Shown: positions 44,001-53,363, counted from the first letter of the stretch. The stretch is DNA of 64,000 bases from Paenibacillus radicis (ex Xue et al. 2023) (GCF_024722015.1 NZ_JANQBD010000025.1:1-64000); one strand, 5' to 3'. Notes: generated by a model not told the origin, from the letters alone. Translations and numbers: made by a program.

Positions 44001-44015
44001 TTAGAATGATTCTAA
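44001..44015. promoter_or_regulatory. Fur/PerR-type operator upstream of fur
   Basis: TTAGAATGATTCTAA is a perfect 7-1-7 palindrome, about 90 bp upstream of the fur start and downstream of a minus-strand TTGACA (complement at 44035-44040). The arm TTAGAAT differs from both the Fur (TGATAAT) and PerR (TTATAAT) consensus, and is one change from PerR. Confidence 0.65.
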
Positions 44016-44077
44016 TCTAATCGTAATACAGTTTTGTCAAATACGCAAATTAAAACTTCATGAACCTGTAGAAACCA

Positions 44078-44196
44078 TAAGAAAAGCTTCTATTCGAATC
44101 CCTTTCGATGAAGATACATTCGTGTCTAAGCGGTAGCTTTTCTTGCAATAACAGACTTCTTCAGCTTCGCTGAAAACTTATTAAGTCTGATATTAT
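44078..44196 (+). repeat. Structured intergenic repeat family 1, copy C
   Basis: Best-preserved copy. Module 1: AAGAAAAGCT (44079-44088) with AGCTTTTCTT (44135-44144). Module 2: AATAACAGACTT (44147-44158) with AAGTCTGATATT (44183-44194) around a TTCAGC-TTC-GCTGAA hairpin. It abuts the T8 tract of the symporter terminator at 44197, as copy A abuts the DUF1540 terminator. Confidence 0.87.
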
Positions 44197-44270
44197 AAAA
44201 AAAAGAGTAAACCCGCAATCATAGATATGCCGCGCAAAGGCTGGCTGACTATGATCACTTGGTCTACTCC
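44197..44270 (-). terminator. Long intrinsic terminator after the symporter gene
   Basis: Reading minus, GGAGTAGACC...TGATCATAG pairs with CTATGATTG...GGGTTTACTC across an inner loop and is followed by eight T. About 70 nt, 54 nt downstream of the stop at 44324. Confidence 0.8.
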
Positions 44271-44323
44271 TTTAATTTACTTCAAAACCTATGAACGTAT
44301 AGGGTGTATAAGATTTTTCTTCC

Positions 44324-45679
44324 TTATGCAGTTGCAACTTCAAGTTCATCTTCTTCATCCCGGTCAAACGCAGCCCGGTCGAATTCGCCTTCCGAATCTG
44401 CTACCAGCAGTGCAGTAACTGTCGTTCCCGTCGCATTGACGGCTGTACGGCCCATATCGATAACCGCTTCGACACCAAGCACTAAGCCCATACCTTCCAG
44501 CGGCAGTCCCATAGCTGTCAATACGACCGTGGTGGAAATTGCAGCCGGACCCGGCACACCTGCTACACCTACAGAAGATATAACGCTCACCAGTATCAGT
44601 ACAATGTAATCAGTAATCTCCAAAGGTACATTATACACACGCGCTACGAAGATAGCGACAACGGCTGGCCACACACCACCGCAGCCGTTAAAATTCATTG
44701 TGGCGCCCAAAGGCGCTACAAAGCTTGCGATTCTTGGTGAAACACGCAGGCGTTTCGTAATGACTTCCAGATTCACAGGAAGCGTTGCATAGCTGCTGCG
44801 AGTAGTAAACGCTACAGCAATAGTCGGGTATGCTTTGCGGAAAAACTTGATTGGATTGACCTTGGCAACAAACGAAACCAACCCACCAAATACCAGTACA
44901 AAATGAAGGATAAGAGCGATGTATGAAGCAATGATAATCTTCACCAAGGGAGCTAAAGTCTCCAAACCGTACTTTGCAGCCATAGCCCCTATCAATGCGT
45001 ATACGCCGTAAGGTGTTAAGCGGATTACATATTTGATGACTTGATGCAGCACATCAGTCGCCGATTTCATAAACTGCTTCACAGGCTCCACGCTCTCCGG
45101 CTTTCTTGAGCTAATATGTACGATCGCCACAGCAATGAAAATCGCAAATATTAACACCGGAACTACTTTACCTGCAGCCATATCACTGATAGGATTCGAT
45201 GGCACCAGGTCCAGAATAACTTGGGAGAACGTCGGAACTTCTCTCACTTTGAAATCCTTTGGTACAATGGCTTTGATTCCATTACCCGGATCAACGGCCA
45301 GTGCAACAATCAAACCGATTATGGCGGCTACCCCAGTCGTGGACAGGAACCATAGGATCGTCTTAACGCCTAGCTTACGCAAATGAGCCATACTTGCCAA
45401 AGACGAAATACTATTGATTACAAGAACGAATACTAATGGCATAACCATCATTTTAATCAAATTGACATAGATCGTACCAATGGTACTAACACTCTTATAA
45501 TCCAGCTTGAAAGTGTTGAAAATAATGCCCGCCAGAAGTCCAAGTCCTAGCGCTATAAATACGCGAACGCCAAAGCCGACGCGTTTCTTCGCCAACAATA
45601 CTAGTATCCCGATAATGACAATCGAAACCAGCAAGCTGACCCAGTTGGTTTGAAACGCAAGAAGTAAGTTATTTTTCAT
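44324..45679 (-). CDS. Dicarboxylate/amino-acid:cation symporter (TcyP-like)
   Basis: DAACS-family secondary transporter of 451 aa with about eight helices and two re-entrant loops. Family motifs: LIKMMVMPLVFVLVINSI, the serine/threonine-rich loop AFTTRSSYATLPVNL, GATMNFNGCGGVWP and AGVPGPAAISTTVVL. Closest in my memory to the L-cystine uptake protein TcyP of B. subtilis (about 463 aa), but glutamate/aspartate or other dicarboxylate specificity cannot be excluded. A good sigma-A promoter lies 50-80 bp upstream and a strong terminator follows, so it is monocistronic. No S-box or T-box was seen in the short leader. Confidence 0.87.
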   Translation of the reverse strand: MKNNLLLAFQTNWVSLLVSIVIIGILVLLAKKRVGFGVRVFIALGLGLLAGIIFNTFKLDYKSVSTIGTIYVNLIKMMVMPLVFVLVINSISSLASMAHLRKLGVKTILWFLSTTGVAAIIGLIVALAVDPGNGIKAIVPKDFKVREVPTFSQVILDLVPSNPISDMAAGKVVPVLIFAIFIAVAIVHISSRKPESVEPVKQFMKSATDVLHQVIKYVIRLTPYGVYALIGAMAAKYGLETLAPLVKIIIASYIALILHFVLVFGGLVSFVAKVNPIKFFRKAYPTIAVAFTTRSSYATLPVNLEVITKRLRVSPRIASFVAPLGATMNFNGCGGVWPAVVAIFVARVYNVPLEITDYIVLILVSVISSVGVAGVPGPAAISTTVVLTAMGLPLEGMGLVLGVEAVIDMGRTAVNATGTTVTALLVADSEGEFDRAAFDRDEEDELEVATA

Positions 45680-45728
45680 TCTCGTACAGCCTCCCTTTTA
45701 ATCCTATAATGTTACTTGGAATAAACAA

Positions 45729-45757
45729 ATATTAAGGCTAGGGTAACTATTTGTCAA
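45729..45757 (-). promoter_or_regulatory. Sigma-A promoter of the symporter gene
   Basis: Reading minus, TTGACA (45752-45757), a 17-bp spacer and TAATAT (45729-45734), 50 bp upstream of the start codon. Confidence 0.7.
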
Positions 45758-45866
45758 TATATTTATTTTCCCATGATCTCCCTAGCGAATGTCCACTGTA
45801 AATTAGTCCATGTAAGTATATACAGGTACATTCAATTCTATGCTGGATTTGAATCGTACAAAATAT

Positions 45867-45922
45867 CCCCACAAAGTGGAGTCTTACTTCGAAGTAGATT
45901 CAGATACTTTGCGGGGGAGCCC
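45867..45922 (+). repeat. Repeat family 3, copy 2
   Basis: CCCCACAAAGT (45867-45877) pairs with ACTTTGCGGGG (45906-45916), enclosing an ACTTCGAAGT palindrome, and ends in GGGGGAGCCCC. The right half matches 43283-43318. Lies between the symporter promoter and the SLH gene terminator. Confidence 0.65.
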
Positions 45923-45946
45923 CGAAACATATAAAATCTATTCTTG

Positions 45947-45984
45947 TAAAAGAGACTGCCGGGATTTCCCGGCAGCCTGCTTTT
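45947..45984 (-). terminator. Intrinsic terminator after the SLH-anchored enzyme gene
   Basis: Reading minus, GGCTGCCGGGA-AA-TCCCGGCAGTC with flanking A-rich and TTTTAC sequence, 12 nt downstream of the stop codon at 45997. Confidence 0.88.
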
Positions 45985-45996
45985 ATGGAAAATCTG

Positions 45997-48900
45997 TTAT
46001 TTGTTGATGAATTCCGTAAACTCGAGAAGTCGCTTCAGCATTACTGTTGCTTCTGCTCTTGTAGCAAATTGCGCAGGCATAAACTTATTCTCCGAGGTAC
46101 CTTGAATGATACCTGCGGCTGTGTTTTTAGCAACAGCGTCCATTGCCCAATCATGAATCTGGGTTCCGTCAGCAAATTTTGCGGTAACATCGGCTTTCTT
46201 ACTATCTCCGACTTTACCCGCTGCCGCCATCGCTCTGCTTATCATTACAGCCATCTGTTCACGTGTAATCTTGGCATTCGGACGGAACGTTCCATCTTCG
46301 AAGCCTTCCATCAAGCTTGCTTTCATTGCAGTTCCCAACACTCCAACGAACCACTCGCCATCCTTGATGTCTTTAATGCTTGATTTTGCCGAAGCATCCA
46401 CCTTCAAACCAAGCGCACGTACGAGAAGTGCTGCAAATTCGGCACGTGTGATATCGCTATCCGGAGCAAACTGGCTATCCGTCTGACCTTTCACAACCAG
46501 CTTGGATGCGAGAAGCTCAACATCTTTTTGGGACCAGTGTCCCTTCAAGTCAGCAAAAGTTTTCTCCGATTTCACAACCGTGTACGTACTGTTGGAATTA
46601 CGTTTTATTTTTACTACCGTCTTGCCGTCCACCTTTTCAAATAACGCAGGTACAAATGTCATTTCTTTTGTAGCTGGATCGAATACAACTGCAGTTGCTT
46701 CATTACTGTTTACCGGCTCATTGATAGTGATCGTTCTAACAACATAAGTTGTACCAAAATCGTTCACTTCTGTCGTTTTACCATTGGCCTCTGCCGTAAT
46801 AGTGAAGCTAACTCCATCGGATAATAATTTCATTCCAGGCTGAGCTGCCGCTGTGTTGATTTGTTGCGCTTCGGCACCTGTCACCGCTTGGATTGTTATG
46901 CTAATACTTACATTATCGGCACTTGTTCCTAATGCTGCTCCAAGTGCTCCGGCGTTAATAATGCTGAGAGGCAAATTGTATGATTTATTCTCTGTCTCAA
47001 TGCGGATAATAGTGTTTTTCGCATCTGCTGCAGCCTCTTTAAGCGCGTTGGATGGCAGTTCCACTTTTACCGTACCTTGGACATTAGTCATGTTGATTAC
47101 AACCGTTTTAGTCGTTTCATTGCCGCTGCCCAACTTCAATGCCTGAGCGAGAGACTCCGAATTGACCGTAAACTTCGTTACTGCTGTGCCGTCTGCTGCC
47201 GTTTCTTTTTTCAAGTCTGCATCATTAGGCTTCAGCACTACACCGTTTGGCGTCGAAGCAGGAGCTCCAGTGCCTTCCTGACTTGGGGAGCTGTTTCCTG
47301 TACCCGGACTAGGGCTGGAGCTGTGTCCGCTGCTAGATTGGGCCAAGGTAGTGACTTCCAAGGACGGACCATCTGTTGTAGTATTACCTGCCGCATCAAT
47401 AGCTTCTACTTTGAACACATAATTCGTTCTAGGCGGAAGACCGCTTACCGTGTAGGTGTAAGTCGAGCCCGTGACCGTTGTAACTAGACTACTTCCATTG
47501 AACACCTTGTAGCCAGTTACAGCAACATTATCTGTTGCTTGCGACCATACTAACGTAACACTACTTGTTGTTATGCCTGAAGCTGTTAGTGACTTATTGC
47601 CCGGCCATGTCGGTGCGATTGCATCCGGCGCTGCGATTTCACGAATACGTCCTTCAGCTACATAATTGATCGGACCTACGTGATTTTTCACAAAGTTAAC
47701 CGTTGCTGGCAAATCTTCAGGACCCTGTACCGGGTTCTTGCCATTCGTATGCATTTGGATGTACCTTGCATCATTGCTTGTGTACATAAAGCTATTTACA
47801 ACAAGACTGTACGTCTTGCCCGGATCTAGCGGCGTACCATCCGGCAGTGTAATATCAATGACTTTTCTCGTCGAGCCTATTTGAGCCCATGTATAGCGGA
47901 AGCCCCCAACGTGTGAATCCGGACCGAATGTAGAGCCCGTACCAAGCTGAGCTTCAACGATTGCTTTCATCTCTGCTCCGGTTACTTCTACTTTTACTAG
48001 CGTGTTATTAAACGGCTGGATTTTGAAAAGCTCTTCCCAAGTAATTTCGCCTACATTGAGATTATCCCGTACGCCTCCGCCATTCATCATAGCGAAGTCA
48101 GCCTTCATCTCGGCTTTCATTGCATCAGCAATCATATTACCCAAAGCAAAGTCAGAATTTTTGCCAATGCCTTTACCTGGATAGTCTTTGGTCATTTCAT
48201 TCAGGTTCTGACCTACGACTTCTTGCAATTTCGGACCTGCAAGAGCTTTGTATTCGTCAATGATGCCCTGTACTTTCGCATCAGCATCCACTGTACGGAG
48301 GTTATAAAGAATTTCAGCTGATTTGGATACGACATCGCCTGTTTCGCGGCTGATTTCCAAATCTACATCCATTAATGCTTTACTGTACTCCCATGCTGAA
48401 ACAATTAGCTTGTTCTTTACTGTACCTTTAACTTCCTTGTGGTTATGCGCTGCAAAAATAGCGTCTACTTCATCATCCACACCATTTGCAAGATTTACCG
48501 CTTCGCCCACAAGCTGTCCTTTGTCATTCATATCTGCGCTCATATGTGCTAATACGACGATTGCTCTTACACCTTGCGCCTTCAACTCTTTTACCGCTGC
48601 ATTTACTTCATCAACAGCGCTTGTGAACTTGAGATCTTGAATGCCTGTCGGAATTACGATCGATGGCGTCTCTTCCGTAACAACACCGATAAATCCGATT
48701 TTAGCGCCCCCGATTTCCTTCACAACATAAGGATCGAACACATGCTTGTTATCAGCCTTGTACCTTACGTTTGCACCAAGGATCGGGAATTCCATACCTT
48801 CATAATCTTTACCGCTCGGATTAACTCCACCTTTTGCAAGACGAATCAATTCATTCGTTCCATCGTCAAACTCATGGTTGCCTACTGCGCCTACATCGAA

Positions 48901-51900
48901 GCCGATTTCATTCAATACTTTAATCGTTGGTTCGTCATAGAACAAGGCAGACAATGGTGGGCTCGCTCCGACCATGTCCCCGGAATGAACGACTAGCGTG
49001 TTCGGATTGGTATCTCTCTTCGCTTTAATATGCGTTGCAAGGAACTGCATACCGCCTAAGTCTTTATCTTTCTTCCCGTCGCCGTCAAGATCGCGGTTAA
49101 TCCCGGAATCCTTCTCGTTAAACTTGCTGTCGATATTGCCGTGCAAGTCGTTGACTCCGAGAATTTGGACTTTGATGTTGCCTTGCGATTGTGATGCTTT
49201 CTTAGCAGCTAAGTCCAGTTGTGTAAGCAGTGGATCATGGTCGCTTACTCGACCGTCAGCCGCTTCAAAATCAGAATTTACATGCACAGCTTCAATAGCT
49301 GCGAATTTCGCCAATTGATTATCAGTTAAGATGTTGTCAAGTGTCTGGGAATTACCATCGTATACGTACGAATATCGTTTATTTTCATCCAACAGATCAA
49401 CCAGATTGGTCAATTCTTTATCTTTTACAATAGAAAGAGTTCTGGAAAACTGAAAATCATTGAAATCTCCCAAAAGCACAACATTCGCGTTAGGATCTTT
49501 ACCAAGCAAGCTCTTCACGAAGTTATTAACTACGGTTGCCTGCTTCGCACGTTGAACCTCACTAACTCGAGTAACAGGTTGTGTGCTTCCGAATGGCTTC
49601 AGATCGCCACCCTTGGAATTGAAATGATTCGCAACAACAACGATTCGTTCACCTTGGAACACAAACTCTGCCGCGAGCGGCTTCCTGGAGCTCGTGAAAG
49701 CTTCATTCGTCGGATCAATTCGACCAGGATTCATAGATAAACTTCCATCCGACTCAACAGTTACAGCTGTATTATACTTACCTTCGCTTTTGCCAGGCTT
49801 CAATGTCACCCGATCCGTGTTGTATAAGAAACCTAAACGGATATTACCGCCAGGTGCTCCACCGTCCTTGTTATTCTCCGGAGCGATATCCTTAAAAGCA
49901 TAGGTAGGACCGTTATTCGCCTTGATTGCTTCTATCAATGTATTGAAGCTACCCTTAGCATCGGTGTTACCGTCATCCAATTCACCGTTATTGTCCTGAA
50001 CCTCCATTAATCCGAGAATATCAGGTGTCTTCAGGTTTTCGACTACGATTTTGCCAATTTTCGCAGCTTTATCCTTCTGGCTTTCATTGAAGTTTTCTAC
50101 GTTGAATGTAGCAATCGTTAATTTTCCATCCTGCTTATTGATAGATGTGGTTGCTTGTTTTAACCCACCATCTTTAACGGCTGGCAATGCAGCTTCAGGA
50201 TTTAGCTTGAAATTGCCTTCATCATAGATCAGTATTCCAGTAATTGGTTGCTCGAAAGAATCACCTGTTTTGACCGCAACGGATGGTTTTCTGTTAATGA
50301 ACAGCTTTTGTGGATTCAAACTGCTCTCAAACGGCTGTCCTGCGATGTCTGATCTCAGAATGATACCGCCAGCTGGAGTACGCATCGGATTGTTGGGCGA
50401 ATTGTCAAAGGTTACCGCAAGCCCTGGTGTAGAAGAATAAGGTCCTGTGATGACTGGATTTTTGATAGTTACCCTCATGCCCTCTAAGCTTTCATAGAAA
50501 TCAATTGCATCTTCATTAGGATTAAACACGGTCAGATTATCTGTATCAATGACTTTAGGAACAATACGACCGCCATTACCTATTAGAACTGCTTCTGGTA
50601 ATGCATTATTTGAAGAAATGGTATTAATCGAGCTTGCGGCAATTCTTGTAACGGTTAATAGCGCCGCATCGGTTGTATATTCATTCACTGTACCTGTTAC
50701 AGTAATCAGATCTCCGGCTTTTAAACCAGGGCTAAGTGTCGTTGCCTTATTGACGAGAATCGCTTCTGAAGTTCTGTCATCAGAATCAACTTGATTCGGC
50801 AATTCCTGCATATAGAAGTTGCTGGTGCTAACGACGTAGGTTACGATTCCATATACATTTTGTACCGTTGAACCCACATATAACGAGCTGTGCGCAGCTC
50901 CTTGAATGTCGTGGATACGAAGCTTGTCAAGTTCCTTCAAGACTTCGTAAGTAAATGTATAAATATCACTCGTTGCCTGTGGTGTCACTACAATTGCTTT
51001 TATCGTTGTATTCGCGTTAACGACAATAGCTGAGCTGTAAGGTGTACTGCTTGCAGTCGGTATTGTTCCATCTGTTGTGTAATAGATGGTTCCACCAGAT
51101 GCCAGTGTGGATAGGGTAACGGACCCTCCCTTGGCAATTCCCCCGGACGGTACACTTGACGATACCGACAGGAATCTCTGTACGATGTCAGCAGCACTGC
51201 GAGGCAGCAGCTCAAGACCGTAGCTCGTATTGTATGTCATAACGCCATATAACTGTTCGTAATCCTTGCCTACGCTCAATGCAGCTGCTGCATTTTTGGC
51301 ATAGATTGTAATCTTGTTACCCAGATTGTCCGTACCGTAAAATGTTGAACTGTTACTGCTTGTAATGCTAACATTTTTCAGAGTAATCAGCATACCTTCA
51401 TATTGTCCACCAGGACCTTTAGCATTTCCTTCTCCTGGCAGAAAATCTGCAGATGTGAGTAGGACCGGATTAGGAAGCGTGAGATTGCTTTGCAATACAG
51501 TTAAGCTGCCTCCACTGAAATCACTCTTATCTTTCTCGATTTGAACAAGTCCGTTATAAATTGTGATCGGACCGAATGCACTAATCTTATCCCCTACTAC
51601 AGCTGATAAATTTGCCGTACTGCTCCTGACTACTATACCTCCTGTGCTATCTTGAATGTATAGGTTGGCGTAACCGCCGGAATCTTCGCGATACGTTACG
51701 ATTCCTTCAACAGTAGCCGTTTCATTAGCTGCCTTGTTACGAGCAGCAGCAATGGTTACTGTATTTGCGTCCTTAATTGTATAGTTAAAAGTAGCTGTAG
51801 CACTATCATCCAGCCCTGCTCTTTGAGCATATGCCGTAATTGTTGTTGGTTCAGTAATTGTAATTGGTGCACTGTAATAAACAGCAGCTCCAACCGTTGT

Positions 51901-52647
51901 GTTCAACTTGTAGTAGACGCTTGCTCCAACCGTTGCGGTCGAAAGAGCGACAGATGTTCCAGGCGCAACTGCACCTGAGCCCGGAGTGGCTTGTACATCT
52001 GCTACTTTCGTTACCGGTATGTAAGAGGAATTACGAGGATCCGGTTTCCCAACTACGAAATCTGAACTGTTAACATCGGTATCCAACCCTCTACCGTCCG
52101 TTCCAATTACAATCGGTTTACGGATAGCAGCGGTTGAATTGGACAAATCACCTGTTGGAGTTCCTTCCCCTCCGGTTGTTGCTGGAGTGCTCGATCCGTA
52201 GCCTACCAGGTCCACGACAACACTGGCTGCATTCACTAATCTGACCTTTCCCTTTGTCCCAGACAAGGCAAGGGTTCCCGTTGCATCAACTGTCGGAAGC
52301 GCAGCGATAGTGTTCGTACCCGCCGCTTCCTGAACCAAGTAATATCGTTCCGCGGCAATAATTCCTGTCAGCGGGGTACTACTCCAGGTGGTTCCTGTAG
52401 ATGAAGCATACTGAACAGACCATCCAGCTAGTGAGATATCCGCTCCTGTAGGATTATATAACTCAATGAAATCATTCGTGTAAAGAGCCCCTGAGTTTCC
52501 GCCCCCTCCGTAGACTTGAGAAATCACCACATTGTTATTACTTGTGTAGGCTTGGACAGGAAAACTCCCAATCAAGCTGCTAGCTAGTAAAAGGACTGTC
52601 ATAATCATGCAAAGCTGCTTTCTACCTTTGCGAATCCATTGTTGCAT
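45997..52647 (-). CDS. S-layer-anchored multidomain extracellular nuclease/5'-nucleotidase (2,216 aa)
   Basis: Start ATG 52645-52647 (AAAGGAG upstream). In order: signal peptide (1-34); lamin-tail domain (about 42-152); chitobiase-like stalk (219-292); OB-fold-like segments; second stalk (496-570); endonuclease/exonuclease/phosphatase domain (about 845-1150; ATFNVENFN, NHFNSKGGD, LGDFNDF, SDHDPL); UshA-type 5'-nucleotidase (about 1164-1670; VNDLHGN, SGDMVGAS, GNHEFDDG, AAHNHKE, MNGGGVRDN); fibronectin III (1679-1767); Ser/Pro linker; three SLH motifs (about 2032-2216). It should degrade nucleic acid and dephosphorylate nucleotides at the cell surface, releasing nucleosides and phosphate. A PhoP-like box upstream suggests phosphate control. 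Monocistronic. Confidence 0.9.
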   Translation of the reverse strand: MQQWIRKGRKQLCMIMTVLLLASSLIGSFPVQAYTSNNNVVISQVYGGGGNSGALYTNDFIELYNPTGADISLAGWSVQYASSTGTTWSSTPLTGIIAAERYYLVQEAAGTNTIAALPTVDATGTLALSGTKGKVRLVNAASVVVDLVGYGSSTPATTGGEGTPTGDLSNSTAAIRKPIVIGTDGRGLDTDVNSSDFVVGKPDPRNSSYIPVTKVADVQATPGSGAVAPGTSVALSTATVGASVYYKLNTTVGAAVYYSAPITITEPTTITAYAQRAGLDDSATATFNYTIKDANTVTIAAARNKAANETATVEGIVTYREDSGGYANLYIQDSTGGIVVRSSTANLSAVVGDKISAFGPITIYNGLVQIEKDKSDFSGGSLTVLQSNLTLPNPVLLTSADFLPGEGNAKGPGGQYEGMLITLKNVSITSSNSSTFYGTDNLGNKITIYAKNAAAALSVGKDYEQLYGVMTYNTSYGLELLPRSAADIVQRFLSVSSSVPSGGIAKGGSVTLSTLASGGTIYYTTDGTIPTASSTPYSSAIVVNANTTIKAIVVTPQATSDIYTFTYEVLKELDKLRIHDIQGAAHSSLYVGSTVQNVYGIVTYVVSTSNFYMQELPNQVDSDDRTSEAILVNKATTLSPGLKAGDLITVTGTVNEYTTDAALLTVTRIAASSINTISSNNALPEAVLIGNGGRIVPKVIDTDNLTVFNPNEDAIDFYESLEGMRVTIKNPVITGPYSSTPGLAVTFDNSPNNPMRTPAGGIILRSDIAGQPFESSLNPQKLFINRKPSVAVKTGDSFEQPITGILIYDEGNFKLNPEAALPAVKDGGLKQATTSINKQDGKLTIATFNVENFNESQKDKAAKIGKIVVENLKTPDILGLMEVQDNNGELDDGNTDAKGSFNTLIEAIKANNGPTYAFKDIAPENNKDGGAPGGNIRLGFLYNTDRVTLKPGKSEGKYNTAVTVESDGSLSMNPGRIDPTNEAFTSSRKPLAAEFVFQGERIVVVANHFNSKGGDLKPFGSTQPVTRVSEVQRAKQATVVNNFVKSLLGKDPNANVVLLGDFNDFQFSRTLSIVKDKELTNLVDLLDENKRYSYVYDGNSQTLDNILTDNQLAKFAAIEAVHVNSDFEAADGRVSDHDPLLTQLDLAAKKASQSQGNIKVQILGVNDLHGNIDSKFNEKDSGINRDLDGDGKKDKDLGGMQFLATHIKAKRDTNPNTLVVHSGDMVGASPPLSALFYDEPTIKVLNEIGFDVGAVGNHEFDDGTNELIRLAKGGVNPSGKDYEGMEFPILGANVRYKADNKHVFDPYVVKEIGGAKIGFIGVVTEETPSIVIPTGIQDLKFTSAVDEVNAAVKELKAQGVRAIVVLAHMSADMNDKGQLVGEAVNLANGVDDEVDAIFAAHNHKEVKGTVKNKLIVSAWEYSKALMDVDLEISRETGDVVSKSAEILYNLRTVDADAKVQGIIDEYKALAGPKLQEVVGQNLNEMTKDYPGKGIGKNSDFALGNMIADAMKAEMKADFAMMNGGGVRDNLNVGEITWEELFKIQPFNNTLVKVEVTGAEMKAIVEAQLGTGSTFGPDSHVGGFRYTWAQIGSTRKVIDITLPDGTPLDPGKTYSLVVNSFMYTSNDARYIQMHTNGKNPVQGPEDLPATVNFVKNHVGPINYVAEGRIREIAAPDAIAPTWPGNKSLTASGITTSSVTLVWSQATDNVAVTGYKVFNGSSLVTTVTGSTYTYTVSGLPPRTNYVFKVEAIDAAGNTTTDGPSLEVTTLAQSSSGHSSSPSPGTGNSSPSQEGTGAPASTPNGVVLKPNDADLKKETAADGTAVTKFTVNSESLAQALKLGSGNETTKTVVINMTNVQGTVKVELPSNALKEAAADAKNTIIRIETENKSYNLPLSIINAGALGAALGTSADNVSISITIQAVTGAEAQQINTAAAQPGMKLLSDGVSFTITAEANGKTTEVNDFGTTYVVRTITINEPVNSNEATAVVFDPATKEMTFVPALFEKVDGKTVVKIKRNSNSTYTVVKSEKTFADLKGHWSQKDVELLASKLVVKGQTDSQFAPDSDITRAEFAALLVRALGLKVDASAKSSIKDIKDGEWFVGVLGTAMKASLMEGFEDGTFRPNAKITREQMAVMISRAMAAAGKVGDSKKADVTAKFADGTQIHDWAMDAVAKNTAAGIIQGTSENKFMPAQFATRAEATVMLKRLLEFTEFINK

Positions 52648-52707
52648 AAAAGTTTCTCCTTTCAATAATAAGAAGTAAATGTAATAAATTCATAAACTCC
52701 ATCTAGT

Positions 52708-52761
52708 AGATTAACAGTTGAATGTAAAGTGAAGGTCACATAGATATTAAATTTATGTTAA
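52708..52761 (-). promoter_or_regulatory. PhoP-box-like hexamer array and extended -10
   Basis: Reading minus, hexamers TTAACA (52756-52761), TTAATA (52745-52750), GTGACC (52734-52739) and TTTACA (52723-52728) recur every 11 bp; three of the four fit TT(A/T/C)A(C/T)A. TGTTAATCT (52708-52716), an extended -10, follows 6 bp later. This layout is that of Bacillus PhoP-activated promoters and fits a phosphate-scavenging nucleotidase. Confidence 0.5.
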
Positions 52762-52877
52762 ATAACAGATTAATTGACCATCGGTACTAGAAAAAGATAG
52801 TACTTCTGAAAACCTTGCAAGAGACGTAAGATGAAATCAAGAAATATTTCCCATAACCTAAAAGGAGTGCAAACGAT

Positions 52878-53348
52878 ATGAAAAAGAACTTCTATAAAAG
52901 AAGAAATACACCCGCTTATACATTCATGGCCTGGGGTGCATTCACAATTGCCGCGATGTTTTACTTTATCGGTATATGGACTCTAGATCAAATTTTATCG
53001 GTAAAAGGCTACTATGCCGTGTGTGGAGTACTGATCATTATAAGCGCCTTCGTGCTGCAGAAGGTGATTCGTGATAATGACGAAGATCATTTCATCAGAG
53101 AACATGATTACACGCATCGCATGAGAAATACACCTGCCTTCACCTTCATGGCTTGGGGCGGCTTTATCCTGGGTATCCTGTTCGAATATGTCGGGTTATA
53201 CAATCTGGAGGAGCCTCTGTATGTCAAAGGCTATTACGCTATCGGAGCAGCATTCTTGATAGTGACGTGTTTGGTGTTGCAAAAAACAATCCGTGATAAT
53301 GAAGAGGATAAGATAAATCATCCTGAGTTGGAATCTGAGCCAGCTTAG
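52878..53348 (+). CDS. YiaA/YiaB-type membrane protein (duplicated two-helix domain)
   Basis: Inner-membrane protein of 156 aa made of two similar halves of about 75 residues. Each half has the pattern RNTPA(Y/F)TFMAWG...(first helix)...VKGYYA...(second helix)...LQK(V/T)IRDN-E-D, giving four membrane helices in total. This is the duplicated YiaAB two-helix domain; function unknown in E. coli and Firmicutes. AAAGGAG lies 8 nt before the ATG. It is one of the few plus-strand genes, divergent from the SLH enzyme gene and convergent with the MerR gene across a shared terminator. Confidence 0.88.
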   Translation: MKKNFYKRRNTPAYTFMAWGAFTIAAMFYFIGIWTLDQILSVKGYYAVCGVLIIISAFVLQKVIRDNDEDHFIREHDYTHRMRNTPAFTFMAWGGFILGILFEYVGLYNLEEPLYVKGYYAIGAAFLIVTCLVLQKTIRDNEEDKINHPELESEPA

Positions 53349-53363
53349 CATGCTGCAACGAAA

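Noticed and set aside
44197..44270. Riboswitch-like structure on the plus strand
   Set aside because: It pairs and has a T8 tract only in the minus-strand sense, directly after the symporter gene; no plus-strand gene follows.
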